A stretch of DNA of 64,000 bases from Paenibacillus oralis (GTDB lineage Bacteria > Bacillota > Bacilli > Paenibacillales > Paenibacillaceae). A program made the translations under genes and the position numbers. The stretch is from positions 2,490,527 through 2,554,526 of the forward strand of contig NZ_RRCN01000001.1 in NCBI RefSeq assembly GCF_003863965.1, in the 5' to 3' direction. A model generated the notes under the pieces. It was not told where the DNA came from and did no database searches. It was given only the letters and a program-made list of their open reading frames with translations. Positions 27,801-34,603 of the stretch are shown here, piece after piece. Numbering within the stretch: the stretch's first letter is position 1; each line of letters opens with the position of its first letter.

Positions 27801-28244
27801 AGCGATAAAAGCGATAAAGGTAATACAAGCGATACAAGCAATACAAGCGATAAGAACGATAAAGGCAATACAAGCGATACAAGCAATAAAACCAATAAAA
27901 CCAATAAAACCAATAAAACTGGTGCAGCCGACGCAACCAATAAAACGAATAACACCGAGACCGATCCGGCCGGCAAAACTGATAGAACCGTGACAGACCC
28001 ATCCGGCGCTTCCGGCACCGATCAGCTTGACGATGCTTCCAATTCCAAGTCCAACGAGTCTACCGGGGCTGGGGACGAAGGCATGAAGGAGTCCGCGTAT
28101 CCGTATCGTGTAGTGGTTTCCCTAGGCATGAAGCTGGATGTGCCGGCAGGCAGCCTGATCAAGTTGGGGGACCAGCAGTTTACGGTCATCACTCGCGAAG
28201 AGGCCGAGTCAAAGATGAGTCCGGCAGAATCTCCGGAACAATAA
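24873..28244 (+). CDS. GAP1-like GTPase-associated membrane protein
   Basis: A 1123-residue protein coupled to the GTPase gene by an ATGA overlap. The N-terminal ~150 residues (motifs QQQIYTRERSGLFRGTEGF and SFLTHNY-like AFLTHNYVIPSARRD) match what I know as the GAP1 N-terminal domain type 2, which accompanies such GTPases. A long helical middle follows. One TM at about residues 772-795 places the C-terminus outside. After the TM come a small domain with two cysteines, an Asn/Thr/Lys/Asp low-complexity stalk (residues ~945-1040), and a ~50-residue C-terminal module. It probably links the cytoplasmic GTPase to the cell surface. Last gene of the operon. Confidence 0.82.
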   Translation: MIVKQASPAMIQQQIYTRERSGLFRGTEGFDTVAASDGLDSVFIKKQLHPFCVYDAPAELASRGEKEAGSYPPAIHLFHTDGGDTVLGRSIYQPVDFTGLRSAFLTHNYVIPSARRDEIVTDYGRYFEADYAEKYFQEIGRVLPELEDLPQRARNPLLQQNGPSGLPAGELLDELKLNEKSFKQLLFAVMTAVGEGRKKVYVALDVPAEQITQYAAALLKVLFASLPFELRRRFGFLTYAKEPQSRKHIHLQFVERGSLRPSDREIEKEYVFDLASGRLPQDEVDDGRQPYLDFVWSKIGELESLEDFHRFADEMLAAREPQSRALLSGYHELCVFYRIETGHLDLYENHKLTVLRGLLGYLEPAGAPDSSLRLNDIFLAAFDREFDRVKQRNIAELAVVECFRDYYRLDSRNYGPKLVNYLIHAINNALTEGQMELAYALYALTESQPELSKAFFGTVLKLDELSDRLFEPYIRNKFAEAHGPKEVLNIVHSWAIVQPDLLRNASFKEYAVESLTDKLRKQQRLLTAVHLALENIRKWERTPLPDSGMTVADSELAELLSLAAKNLLLNELEPDKLTQDQVVSAAFLGGADAFAGVQLEGRQRAHAAILQALYEWFTLREPMEDIFHRLSAGDMKRVQELGREWLRSSIELTQFGKIVLAFYQDSKSGLADYNQVLEYLHQHAKDKETVYEFMLWSQGHPFFAESGGLVPAYAAALLTYFDKHDRSAFKSKEYRTLYFEKAGASLAKVFAEARLALSPPLKRFFAQNGKKVSATMIVLASGLVVIAGILIVMQQQGMLGPKAPVAATQPPAQAEEPEALVYADNVVGDDGTETTSLVFLFPGAEQCAAFVPSALTIESSGAPAQQFTNLKYGSNCTAESPAAGDSGTADPNGAAGGAAGTVGAKSDDAAAGAGGSEGDAAKDTKEHVNESVSGDKKAASTGGTGGTNAANKTNTTGTTDATNTTDATNKDNKANASDKSDKGNTSDTSNTSDKNDKGNTSDTSNKTNKTNKTNKTGAADATNKTNNTETDPAGKTDRTVTDPSGASGTDQLDDASNSKSNESTGAGDEGMKESAYPYRVVVSLGMKLDVPAGSLIKLGDQQFTVITREEAESKMSPAESPEQ
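27705..27960 (+). repeat. Microsatellite-like repeats within the GAP1-like gene
   Basis: Short in-frame tandem units such as ACCAATAAA (four in a row near 27889-27924), GATGCAACCAATACAACG and GATAAAGGCAATACAAGC encode an Asn/Thr/Lys/Asp/Ser-rich stalk. All visible units are multiples of three bases, so slippage would change stalk length without breaking the frame. Confidence 0.75.
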
Positions 28245-28322
28245 TTTCGTATGCGCCGGGCGCGCTGCAGAAGTGTGGCCAGATAGCCAGGTTGACGATC
28301 GAGAAGGGGGGCGTGACCCAAT

Positions 28323-28510
28323 CAACTGCAAAAATGCAGTTGATATTTCGCCAAAAGCCCTTAAAGCGCGAGTGAAATGCAAAAATACAGTTGTTTTGCG
28401 TAGAATTGGAAAAAAATAGTCGAATGAACGAAAATGAACTGCACTTTTACATTTGAACAGCCCTGATCGAGAGTTATTGGCGCAAATCGCCTGCACTTTT
28501 GCATTTCGCC
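28323..28510. repeat. Intergenic repeat family E (two direct, two inverted modules)
   Basis: Modules at 28323-28342 (palindromic, CAACTGCAAAAATGCAGTTG) and 28374-28393 are followed by inverted copies at about 28437-28455 and 28491-28510 (CTGCACTTTTGCATTTCGCC). All share GAAATGCAAAAGTGCAG-like cores. The 2+2 arrangement could fold as a large cruciform or nested hairpins. No gene is seen between 28245 and 28923. Confidence 0.6.
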
Positions 28511-28586
28511 GCCTTTCGCAAGCCCCGATCCATCGTAATCCCCATGCCAGACGGGGAGCAGGACAAGGACTCGCCGCAGGCCAGGG

Positions 28587-28787
28587 CAATAGCGGTAAAA
28601 AGGGGCGTTATTTTCGGCAAAGTAGGAGTCCAGACGAAATAGAGGAATTTTTTTCCGCTATTATTGGTGGAAGGGGGGCCAAGGCCCCCTTTTTCCATCT
28701 TGGCCCCCAAATAGGAACAATAAGTTCCGCTATTTGACGGGAGCGGGGCAAAATGATCAAAATAACGCCTTAAATTACCGCTATTTG
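28587..28787. repeat. Intergenic repeat family B, locus 2 (four modules)
   Basis: Modules at 28587-28614, 28637-28663, 28708-28736 and 28758-28787. The first (AATAGCGGTAAAAAGGGGCG-TTATTTT) and the reverse complement of the fourth are nearly identical. The second and third share AATAGCGGAA...TTCCTNTATTT in inverse orientation to the first. This is again a two-plus-two inverted layout. Confidence 0.6.
28673..28694 (+). terminator. Possible terminator between family B modules
   Basis: GGGGGCC / GGCCCCC with a 2-nt spacer and then TTTTT. It could end the plus-strand GTPase operon, but it lies about 430 bases after the last stop codon. Confidence 0.4.
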
Positions 28788-28860
28788 AATGTAAACTAGA
28801 AAGTAGACACGCTGTAACAGCCATTTCCCAGCAAGGAGAGGGAGAGAGGTGATTTTTACA

Positions 28861-28906
28861 AAAAACGAGCAGGCTTCCGCCCGGAATTCCGGCGAATGCC
28901 TGCTCG
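28861..28906 (-). terminator. Terminator of the ChvE/GguAB-type operon
   Basis: The 9-bp arms CGAGCAGGC (28866-28874) and GCCTGCTCG (28898-28906) flank an inner palindromic loop. On the minus strand the stem is followed by a run of T. It is 18 bases beyond the permease stop. Confidence 0.85.
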
Positions 28907-28923
28907 CTTTTGCAGTACGAGAA

Positions 28924-30087
28924 TCAACTCGTCTTCGACTTATTGTAAATGTCGAACGCGACGGCGAGGAGCAGGACGAGCCCTTTGATGCCCTGCTGCC
29001 AGTCGACGCCGAGGCCGATGAGCGACATACCGTTGTTCATCACGCCCATCACGAGGCCGCCGATGATCGCGCCGACCACGGTGCCGATGCCGCCGGAAGC
29101 GGAGGCGCCGCCGATAAAGCAGGCCGCGATGGCGTCCAGCTCAAAGTTCGTGCCGGCCTTCGGCGTGGCCGAATTGAGCCGGGCGGCGAAGATCAGGCCG
29201 GAGAGCGCGGCCAGTGTGCCCATGTTGACGAACACCCAGAACGTTACCTTTTTCGTCTTGACCCCTGACAGCGTGGCGGCCTTTTCATTGCCGCCGAGCG
29301 CGTAGATGTGGCGGCCGGGGACCATCCGGTTCATCACGAAGGAGTAAATGACGATCAGGAAGAACAGGATAATCAAAATGTTCGGAATGCCGTTATAGGT
29401 GGCCAACACCAGCGTAAAAAGATTAATCACCGCCACCAGCACGACGATTTGCAGCATAAACGTCCACATCGGCGGCACTTCAAACTGATATTTCAGCTGG
29501 GTCCGGCGTTCCTTCCATTCCTGCCAGATGTACAGGATGGAGAGAAGGATGCCGAGTACGATCGTTAGTATATGCAATCCGCCGCCGCCAAACCAGTCGG
29601 GAATAAACCCGGAGCTGATGCGTTGGAACGATTTCGGAAACGGCGCGATCGACTGACCGCCCAGCACGATCATCGTCAGGCCGCGAAACAGCAGCATGCC
29701 GGCCAGCGTCACGATAAACGCCGGGATTTTGACGTAAGCAACCCAGAAGCCCTGCCAGGCTCCGATCAAAGCCCCCATGACCAGCGCCAGGATCACCGCC
29801 AGAAACGTGGGCACCTGCCAGTTGACCATCATGATCGCCGCCAGCGCACCGATAAACGCCGCGACCGAACCGACGGACAAATCGATATGTCCGGTGATGA
29901 TGACGAGCACCATGCCGATCGCCAGCACGAGAATGTAGCTGTTTTGCAAAATTAGATTCGTGATGTTCAGCGGCTTCAGCAGAATCCCATCGGTCAAAAT
30001 TTGAAACAACACCGTGATAAACACCAGCGCGATGATCATCCCGTACTGGCGGATATTTTTGCGGAAAAGTTCGCTAACTGCTTGCAT
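28924..30087 (-). CDS. gguB: Monosaccharide ABC transporter permease (GguB/MmsB type)
   Basis: Membrane subunit of a CUT2-type sugar importer, 387 residues with about ten hydrophobic segments. Family features include AIGMVLVIITGHIDLSVGS in the N-terminal half and the conserved GAIIGGLVMGVMNNGM near the C-terminus. A long hydrophilic insertion (WQEWKERRTQLKY, about residue 190) is typical of the multiple-sugar MmsB/GguB/XylH branch rather than RbsC. It starts five bases after the ATPase gene stop and is last in a three-gene operon with a ChvE-like binding protein. The probable substrates are xylose, glucose, galactose or arabinose. Confidence 0.9.
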   Translation of the reverse strand: MQAVSELFRKNIRQYGMIIALVFITVLFQILTDGILLKPLNITNLILQNSYILVLAIGMVLVIITGHIDLSVGSVAAFIGALAAIMMVNWQVPTFLAVILALVMGALIGAWQGFWVAYVKIPAFIVTLAGMLLFRGLTMIVLGGQSIAPFPKSFQRISSGFIPDWFGGGGLHILTIVLGILLSILYIWQEWKERRTQLKYQFEVPPMWTFMLQIVVLVAVINLFTLVLATYNGIPNILIILFFLIVIYSFVMNRMVPGRHIYALGGNEKAATLSGVKTKKVTFWVFVNMGTLAALSGLIFAARLNSATPKAGTNFELDAIAACFIGGASASGGIGTVVGAIIGGLVMGVMNNGMSLIGLGVDWQQGIKGLVLLLAVAFDIYNKSKTS

Positions 30088-30091
30088 CTGC

Positions 30092-31621
30092 CTACCCCCT
30101 GCCTCGAGTCATCGATTTCATCAACACTTCCTGCGTCGCATCCTTGCGGGCGACCTCCCCGGTAATCCGCCCTTCGCTCATGCAATAGATGCGGTCGCAC
30201 ATGCCGAGAATTTCCGGCAGCTCCGAAGAAATGAACAATATCCCTTTGCCCTCGTCCGCGAGCTGATTGACGATGGAGTAAATTTCGTATTTGGCTCCGA
30301 CATCGATGCCGCGCGTCGGCTCGTCGAGGATGAGGATTTCCGGCTGTGCGTAAATCCATTTGCTGAGCACGACCTTTTGCTGGTTGCCGCCGCTTAAGTT
30401 GACCGTTTTTTGCAAAATGCTCGGCGTCTTGATATTGAGCTTCTTCCGGTACTCCTCCGCGACAAGCACTTCCTCCTGCTCGTGAATGACGCCGCGGCGG
30501 GACAGCCTGCCGAGGCTGGTGAGCGAAATGTTCCGCTTGATATCGTCGATCAGAATCAGCCCGTACTGCTTGCGGTCCTCGGTGACATAAGCGACCCCGT
30601 GCTCAATGGCCTGGCTGATGGAGTTGAACCGGACCTCTTTTCCGTGCAGGAACAGCTGGCCTTTAATATGTCTGCCGTAAGAACGCCCGAAGATGCTCAT
30701 CGCCAGCTCCGTTCGGCCCGCGCCCATCAAGCCGGCGATCCCGACGATTTCGCCGCGGCGGATCGTCAGGTTGATATCGTCCAGCACCTTTCGCTCCTCC
30801 TGCTGCGGATGGTGGGCTTCCCAGCCCCGAACCTCGAAGATGACCTCGCCGATGCGGGGCTCCCGTTCAGGGTATCGGTGGGTTAAATCGCGTCCGACCA
30901 TGCCTTTGATGATCATGTCCTCGGTCACCTTGTCCGCCTTCATATCGAGCGTCTGGATCGTTTTGCCGTCCCGCAAAATCGTGATCGAATCGGCCACCTT
31001 GCTGATTTCGTTTAATTTGTGCGAGATGATGATCGAGGTGATGCCTTGTTTTTTCAATTCGAGAATGAGCGCCAGCAAGTTTTCGCTGTCGCTTTCGTTG
31101 AGCGCCGCCGTCGGTTCGTCCAGGATGAGCAGTTTGACCTGCTTGGCCAGCGCTTTGGCGATCTCCACCAGCTGCTGCTTGCCGACGCCGAGATCGAGCA
31201 CCCGGGTGGCCGGCGATTCGTCCAGCCCGACGGTTTCGAGCAGCTTCCGCGTCTTAATCGTCGTTTCGTTCCAGTCGATGAGTCCGCGCTTTTTTTGTTC
31301 GTTGCCGAGAAAAATATTTTCCGCGATCGACAGATACGGGATCAGCGCCAGCTCCTGATGGATAATGACGATGCCGAACTGTTCGCTTTGCTTGATATCC
31401 TTGAACTCGCAAACCTGGCCGTTAAACAAAATATCCCCTTCATAGGTGCCGTGCGGATAAACGCCGCTTAACACTTTCATCAGGGTCGATTTGCCGGCCC
31501 CGTTTTCCCCGCAAAGCGCGTGGATTTCGCCTTCCGCCACCTTTAAATTGACGTCGCTGAGCGCCTTGACGCCGGGAAACGTTTTGGTGATGCCCCGCAT
31601 TTCCAAAATCAATTTTTGCAA
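30092..31621 (-). CDS. gguA: Monosaccharide ABC transporter ATPase (GguA/MmsA type)
   Basis: Double ATP-binding cassette protein, ~509 residues, driving CUT2 sugar import. The N-terminal cassette has Walker A GENGAGKS and the Walker B segment [11 protein letters not shown]. The second cassette has a degenerate P-loop ([11 protein letters not shown]) but an intact LSGGNQQKV and [12 protein letters not shown], as usual in this family. The start is taken as TTG31621, which has an AGGTGG ribosome site six bases upstream and gives the normal family length; the ATG at 31648 would add nine residues. Confidence 0.9.
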   Translation of the reverse strand: MQKLILEMRGITKTFPGVKALSDVNLKVAEGEIHALCGENGAGKSTLMKVLSGVYPHGTYEGDILFNGQVCEFKDIKQSEQFGIVIIHQELALIPYLSIAENIFLGNEQKKRGLIDWNETTIKTRKLLETVGLDESPATRVLDLGVGKQQLVEIAKALAKQVKLLILDEPTAALNESDSENLLALILELKKQGITSIIISHKLNEISKVADSITILRDGKTIQTLDMKADKVTEDMIIKGMVGRDLTHRYPEREPRIGEVIFEVRGWEAHHPQQEERKVLDDINLTIRRGEIVGIAGLMGAGRTELAMSIFGRSYGRHIKGQLFLHGKEVRFNSISQAIEHGVAYVTEDRKQYGLILIDDIKRNISLTSLGRLSRRGVIHEQEEVLVAEEYRKKLNIKTPSILQKTVNLSGGNQQKVVLSKWIYAQPEILILDEPTRGIDVGAKYEIYSIVNQLADEGKGILFISSELPEILGMCDRIYCMSEGRITGEVARKDATQEVLMKSMTRGRG

Positions 31622-31756
31622 ATGCCGCCACCTGCCTTTCTGCCGCATTGATGTAAAACAGCGGCGGCCGGGAAAGCCGTCCGCCGCGGGTGCCGGTTTG
31701 CCGCTGTACCGGCCTGCTGTGATGCCATTCCGCCGTTCGTGTATCCCCGGCCGGAA

Positions 31757-32911
31757 CTACAAACCAAGCTCCTCTTTGGTGTAATAACCGGTCTCGACCA
31801 GCGTTTTTTCCACGTTGTCCTTATCCACGGAGACCGGCTCCAGCAAATAGGAAGGGACAACCTTCACACCGTTATCATACGTTTCCGTATTGTTCACTTC
31901 GGCCTCCGTACCTTCGAGAATGCTTTGCGCCATGGCCACCGCCTTTTTGGCGAGCTCACGCGTGTCCTTAAATACCGTTTGCGTTTGTTCGCCCGCCAAA
32001 ATCGATTTGATCGAAGCGAGCTCGGCGTCCTGGCCGGTCACGATCGGCAGCGGCTTGTCGCCGGTGCCGTATCCCACGCCTTTGAGCGAGGAGAGGATGC
32101 CAATGCTGATGCCGTCGTATGGGGACAGCACGGCGTCAACGTTTTCCGTCGAATAGTGGGCGCTCAGCAAATTGTCCATCCGCGCCTGGGCGGTGGCTCC
32201 GTCCCAGCGCAGCGTGGCGATTTGCTCCATTTTCGTTTGTCCGCTGCGCACGACCAGTTTGCCCGAGTCGATATATGGCTGCAGCACCGACATGGCGCCG
32301 TCATAGAAGAAATAAGCGTTGTTGTCGTCCGGCGAGCCGCCGAACAGCTCGATGTTGAACGGGCCTTTGCCGTCCTTGAGGCCCAGCTTCTCTTCAATGT
32401 AAGCGGCCTGCTGCACGCCGACCTTGAAGTTGTCGAAGGTGGCGTAGTAATCGACATATTCGCTGTTCATGATCAAGCGGTCGTAGGCGATGACCTGAAT
32501 GCCTTGATCATGGGCTTTTTGCAGCACATCGGTCAGCGAGCCGCCGTCGATCGCCGCGATCACCAAAATTTTGACGCCTTTTGTGATCATATTTTCAATT
32601 TGCGACACCTGATTTTCGATGACGTCTTCCCCGTATTGCAGATCCGCAGCGTAACCAAGCGCTTCGAATTCCTTCGCCATGTTCTGGCCGTCACCCACCC
32701 AACGCTCCGACGATTTCGTCGGCATGGAGAGGCCAACCGTGCCTTTGCTGGCGCCGGAGTTTCCGCCGCCGTTGCCAGTACTGCTACCGGTCTCGTTACC
32801 GCCACTTGCCCCGCTGCCCCCGGCTCCATTGCCGCCAGCCCCGCCGTTTCCGCATGCCGCCAGCGTCAGAACAACGACCAGCGCCAGCAGGATTGCCGAA
32901 AATTTCTTCAT
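31757..32911 (-). CDS. chvE: ChvE-like multiple-sugar-binding lipoprotein
   Basis: Binding protein of the CUT2 importer, 384 residues. A signal peptide ends in the lipobox LAAC (Cys20), followed by a long Gly/Asn/Ser linker (~35 residues). The mature part shows ChvE/XylF-type motifs: [47 protein letters not shown] and [12 protein letters not shown]. It is first in the operon, separated from the ATPase gene by 135 bases holding a GC-rich inverted repeat (about 31660-31690) that may favour excess binding protein. Its regulator is likely the sensing trio encoded just upstream. Confidence 0.92.
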   Translation of the reverse strand: MKKFSAILLALVVVLTLAACGNGGAGGNGAGGSGASGGNETGSSTGNGGGNSGASKGTVGLSMPTKSSERWVGDGQNMAKEFEALGYAADLQYGEDVIENQVSQIENMITKGVKILVIAAIDGGSLTDVLQKAHDQGIQVIAYDRLIMNSEYVDYYATFDNFKVGVQQAAYIEEKLGLKDGKGPFNIELFGGSPDDNNAYFFYDGAMSVLQPYIDSGKLVVRSGQTKMEQIATLRWDGATAQARMDNLLSAHYSTENVDAVLSPYDGISIGILSSLKGVGYGTGDKPLPIVTGQDAELASIKSILAGEQTQTVFKDTRELAKKAVAMAQSILEGTEAEVNNTETYDNGVKVVPSYLLEPVSVDKDNVEKTLVETGYYTKEELGL

Positions 32912-32943
32912 GACCCAACCTCCCGATTTGTGAATTCAATAAT

Positions 32944-32958
32944 TTGAATGCGTTTGCA
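32944..32958 (-). promoter_or_regulatory. Possible cre box upstream of the chvE-like gene
   Basis: TTGAATGCGTTTGCA matches the WTGNAANCGNWNNCW catabolite-responsive consensus with one mismatch and is nearly palindromic. It lies 33-47 bases before the start codon. CcpA control is expected for such a sugar operon but is not proven. Confidence 0.45.
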
Positions 32959-33090
32959 AAAGTGAGTATAACAAGAGACATGGGGGCGCGTATTTACAAT
33001 GAATCTACTCTTTTTATAAAAATCCAACTAAGTTTTGGCGCAACTTTGAAATCGGCGTGCTGGGGGAAGGACGCGGCTGCCGTAAGGTGA

Positions 33091-33276
33091 TGTAACGGAC
33101 ACCAGGGACTCTATTGCTGCAAAAACCGGGGATCAAAAAAATGTAACGGACTGAGAAGACGTTATTTCCGCAAAAACCGGCCAAATCGCCTCAACCGAGC
33201 CCCAATAAAGGCTGTGGTGTCCGTTAGAGCGGGAAATGTCCGGGAAATCAGCAAATAAGGTCTTTTGTGTCCGTTA
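33091..33276. repeat. Intergenic repeat family A, locus 1 (two direct, two inverted modules)
   Basis: Direct modules begin TGTAACGGAC at 33091 and 33142 and run into a TTATTTCCGCAAAAACCGG-like arm. Inverted modules (CAATAAAGGCTGTGGTGTCCGTTA at 33203-33226 and CAAATAAGGTCTTTTGTGTCCGTTA-like at 33252-33276) follow. The same family occurs at 40969-41101 and 51188-51371. No gene is seen in 32959-33300. Confidence 0.65.
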
Positions 33277-33299
33277 GCGAATACGACAAGATACTTCCC

Positions 33300-33346
33300 G
33301 AGCAAAAAGAAGAAGGAACCGGAGGTCACTCGGTTCCTTCTTCTTT
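33300..33346 (-). terminator. Terminator overlapping the end of the response-regulator gene
   Basis: AAGAAGAAGGAACCG and CGGTTCCTTCTTCTT form a perfect 15-bp stem followed on the minus strand by TTTTGCTCG. The upstream arm includes the last codons and the loop contains the TGA stop (33326-33328) of the response-regulator gene. Confidence 0.85.
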
Positions 33347-34603
33347 GAGGTTGAACGCGCCTTTGCGGTACTGGAGCGGGGAAATGCCGGTTGCCCGCTT
33401 AAACGCCGTGCTGAAGTAATGCTGCGTTTCATAGCCGGCCTGTTCGGCGATTTCCGCGATCGTCAGCTCCGTCGCGTTCAGCAGCTGTGCCGCGCGGCGG
33501 ATGCGGATTTGCGTCAAATAGCTGTTGAACGAGGCGCCTAGTTCCTGCTTGATCACCCGGCTTAAATACACGGAGGAGGTTTGCAGCGCCCCGGCCATCT
33601 TTTCCAGCGTCAGCCGGCGGTCGGAGAAGTGCTCCAGCATGTACTGTTTGGCCCGGCGCACCAAAGGCGAGACGGGGGTCTCCTTCATCACCGCGGCTTT
33701 GCCGCTGCGGTAAACGGCGGGCAGGTCCGTCACCCCGCCGCAGCCGCCGCCTTCGGCCAGATGAACGTCGACAGCGATTTTCAGGTTGGTGCGCACCGCA
33801 GTTTCAATGCGGTGGAAATCCGCTTCCGCCTCCAGGCTCCACAGCAGTACGACGATGAGTCCGAACGGGTCGCGGAACATCGCCTTGGGGGAGGAGGAGA
33901 GCAATTCGGAAGCGATATTTTCGATCGCAAACAGGTACAGCTGGCGTTCGGATTCCTTCATGGCCGCCGGCGCCCCGGCCGGCTCGCGCAGACGGATCAC
34001 GCCAAGCCAGTCCGGGCAGGCGGCCGGCAGCTTCAGAAACTGCAGCTGCTCCAAAATCTCGGCTTCCGTCATGCTGCCGTCCATCCATTCCTGGCAAAAT
34101 CGTTCCCGCAGCAGCGGATAGCTGCGGGAAATTTGCCGGGAGGCGGCCTGCCAGTGGAGCTGCCGGGCCGCCTCCTCCTCAAGCTCCGTCCGGACCTGCA
34201 GCAGCACCTTTTCGAGCTGCGCCGGATTGGCCGGCTTGAGGATATAATCTTTGACCTGAAGGCGGATCGCTTTTTGCGCGTAGGCGAATTCGTCATGGCC
34301 GGTAATAATGACGATTTTGCAGCCCGGGAGCTGCTTACGGACGCGCTTCATCAGCTCGATGCCGTCCATGATCGGCATGTTGAGGTCCACGAGCAGAATG
34401 TGAACGCCGTGCCGGACGGCCAGCTCCAGCGCTTCTTCGCCGTCTTCGGCTTCCGCCGCAACCGCAAGACGGAGCTGATCCCAATTGACGCTGTCCCGGA
34501 TGCCCTCCCGAATAATCATCTCATCGTCGGCAATCAGCACTTTCCAGCGGAAGGCGGGGGACAGGCTGTTTTCGTTCATGTTTTTTTCCATACGATCACT
34601 CAT
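33326..34603 (-). CDS. Response regulator with AraC output (YesN type)
   Basis: DNA-binding response regulator, 425 residues. It has an N-terminal receiver domain with acidic pair DDE and phospho-acceptor Asp in ILLVDLNMPIMDG, a variable middle, and a C-terminal AraC double helix-turn-helix (TLEKMAGALQTSSVYLSRV; IAEIAEQAGYETQHYFS). The gene overlaps the upstream histidine-kinase gene by a few bases. It is the likely activator of the ChvE/GguAB-type operon just downstream in the same direction, as in XylFII-LytS-YesN sugar-sensing systems. Confidence 0.92.
   Translation of the reverse strand: MSDRMEKNMNENSLSPAFRWKVLIADDEMIIREGIRDSVNWDQLRLAVAAEAEDGEEALELAVRHGVHILLVDLNMPIMDGIELMKRVRKQLPGCKIVIITGHDEFAYAQKAIRLQVKDYILKPANPAQLEKVLLQVRTELEEEAARQLHWQAASRQISRSYPLLRERFCQEWMDGSMTEAEILEQLQFLKLPAACPDWLGVIRLREPAGAPAAMKESERQLYLFAIENIASELLSSSPKAMFRDPFGLIVVLLWSLEAEADFHRIETAVRTNLKIAVDVHLAEGGGCGGVTDLPAVYRSGKAAVMKETPVSPLVRRAKQYMLEHFSDRRLTLEKMAGALQTSSVYLSRVIKQELGASFNSYLTQIRIRRAAQLLNATELTIAEIAEQAGYETQHYFSTAFKRATGISPLQYRKGAFNLKEEGTE

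Noticed and set aside
27464..28018. Minus-strand frames rich in Leu/Val/Ser or Tyr/Trp/Phe opposite the GAP1-like repeats
   Set aside because: They are translations of the microsatellite in other frames and have no independent signals.
10633..28244. Reading the GTPase locus as a type VI or gas-vesicle cluster because of its VWA and repeat proteins
   Set aside because: No sheath, tube, ClpV, GvpA or MoxR-type ATPase genes are present.
28849..29955. Plus-strand frames opposite the gguB-like permease
   Set aside because: They overlap a clear permease gene and a terminator, and have Asp/His/Arg-rich shadow composition.
31739..32947. Plus-strand frame opposite the chvE-like gene
   Set aside because: The minus strand encodes a full lipoprotein with lipobox and family motifs.
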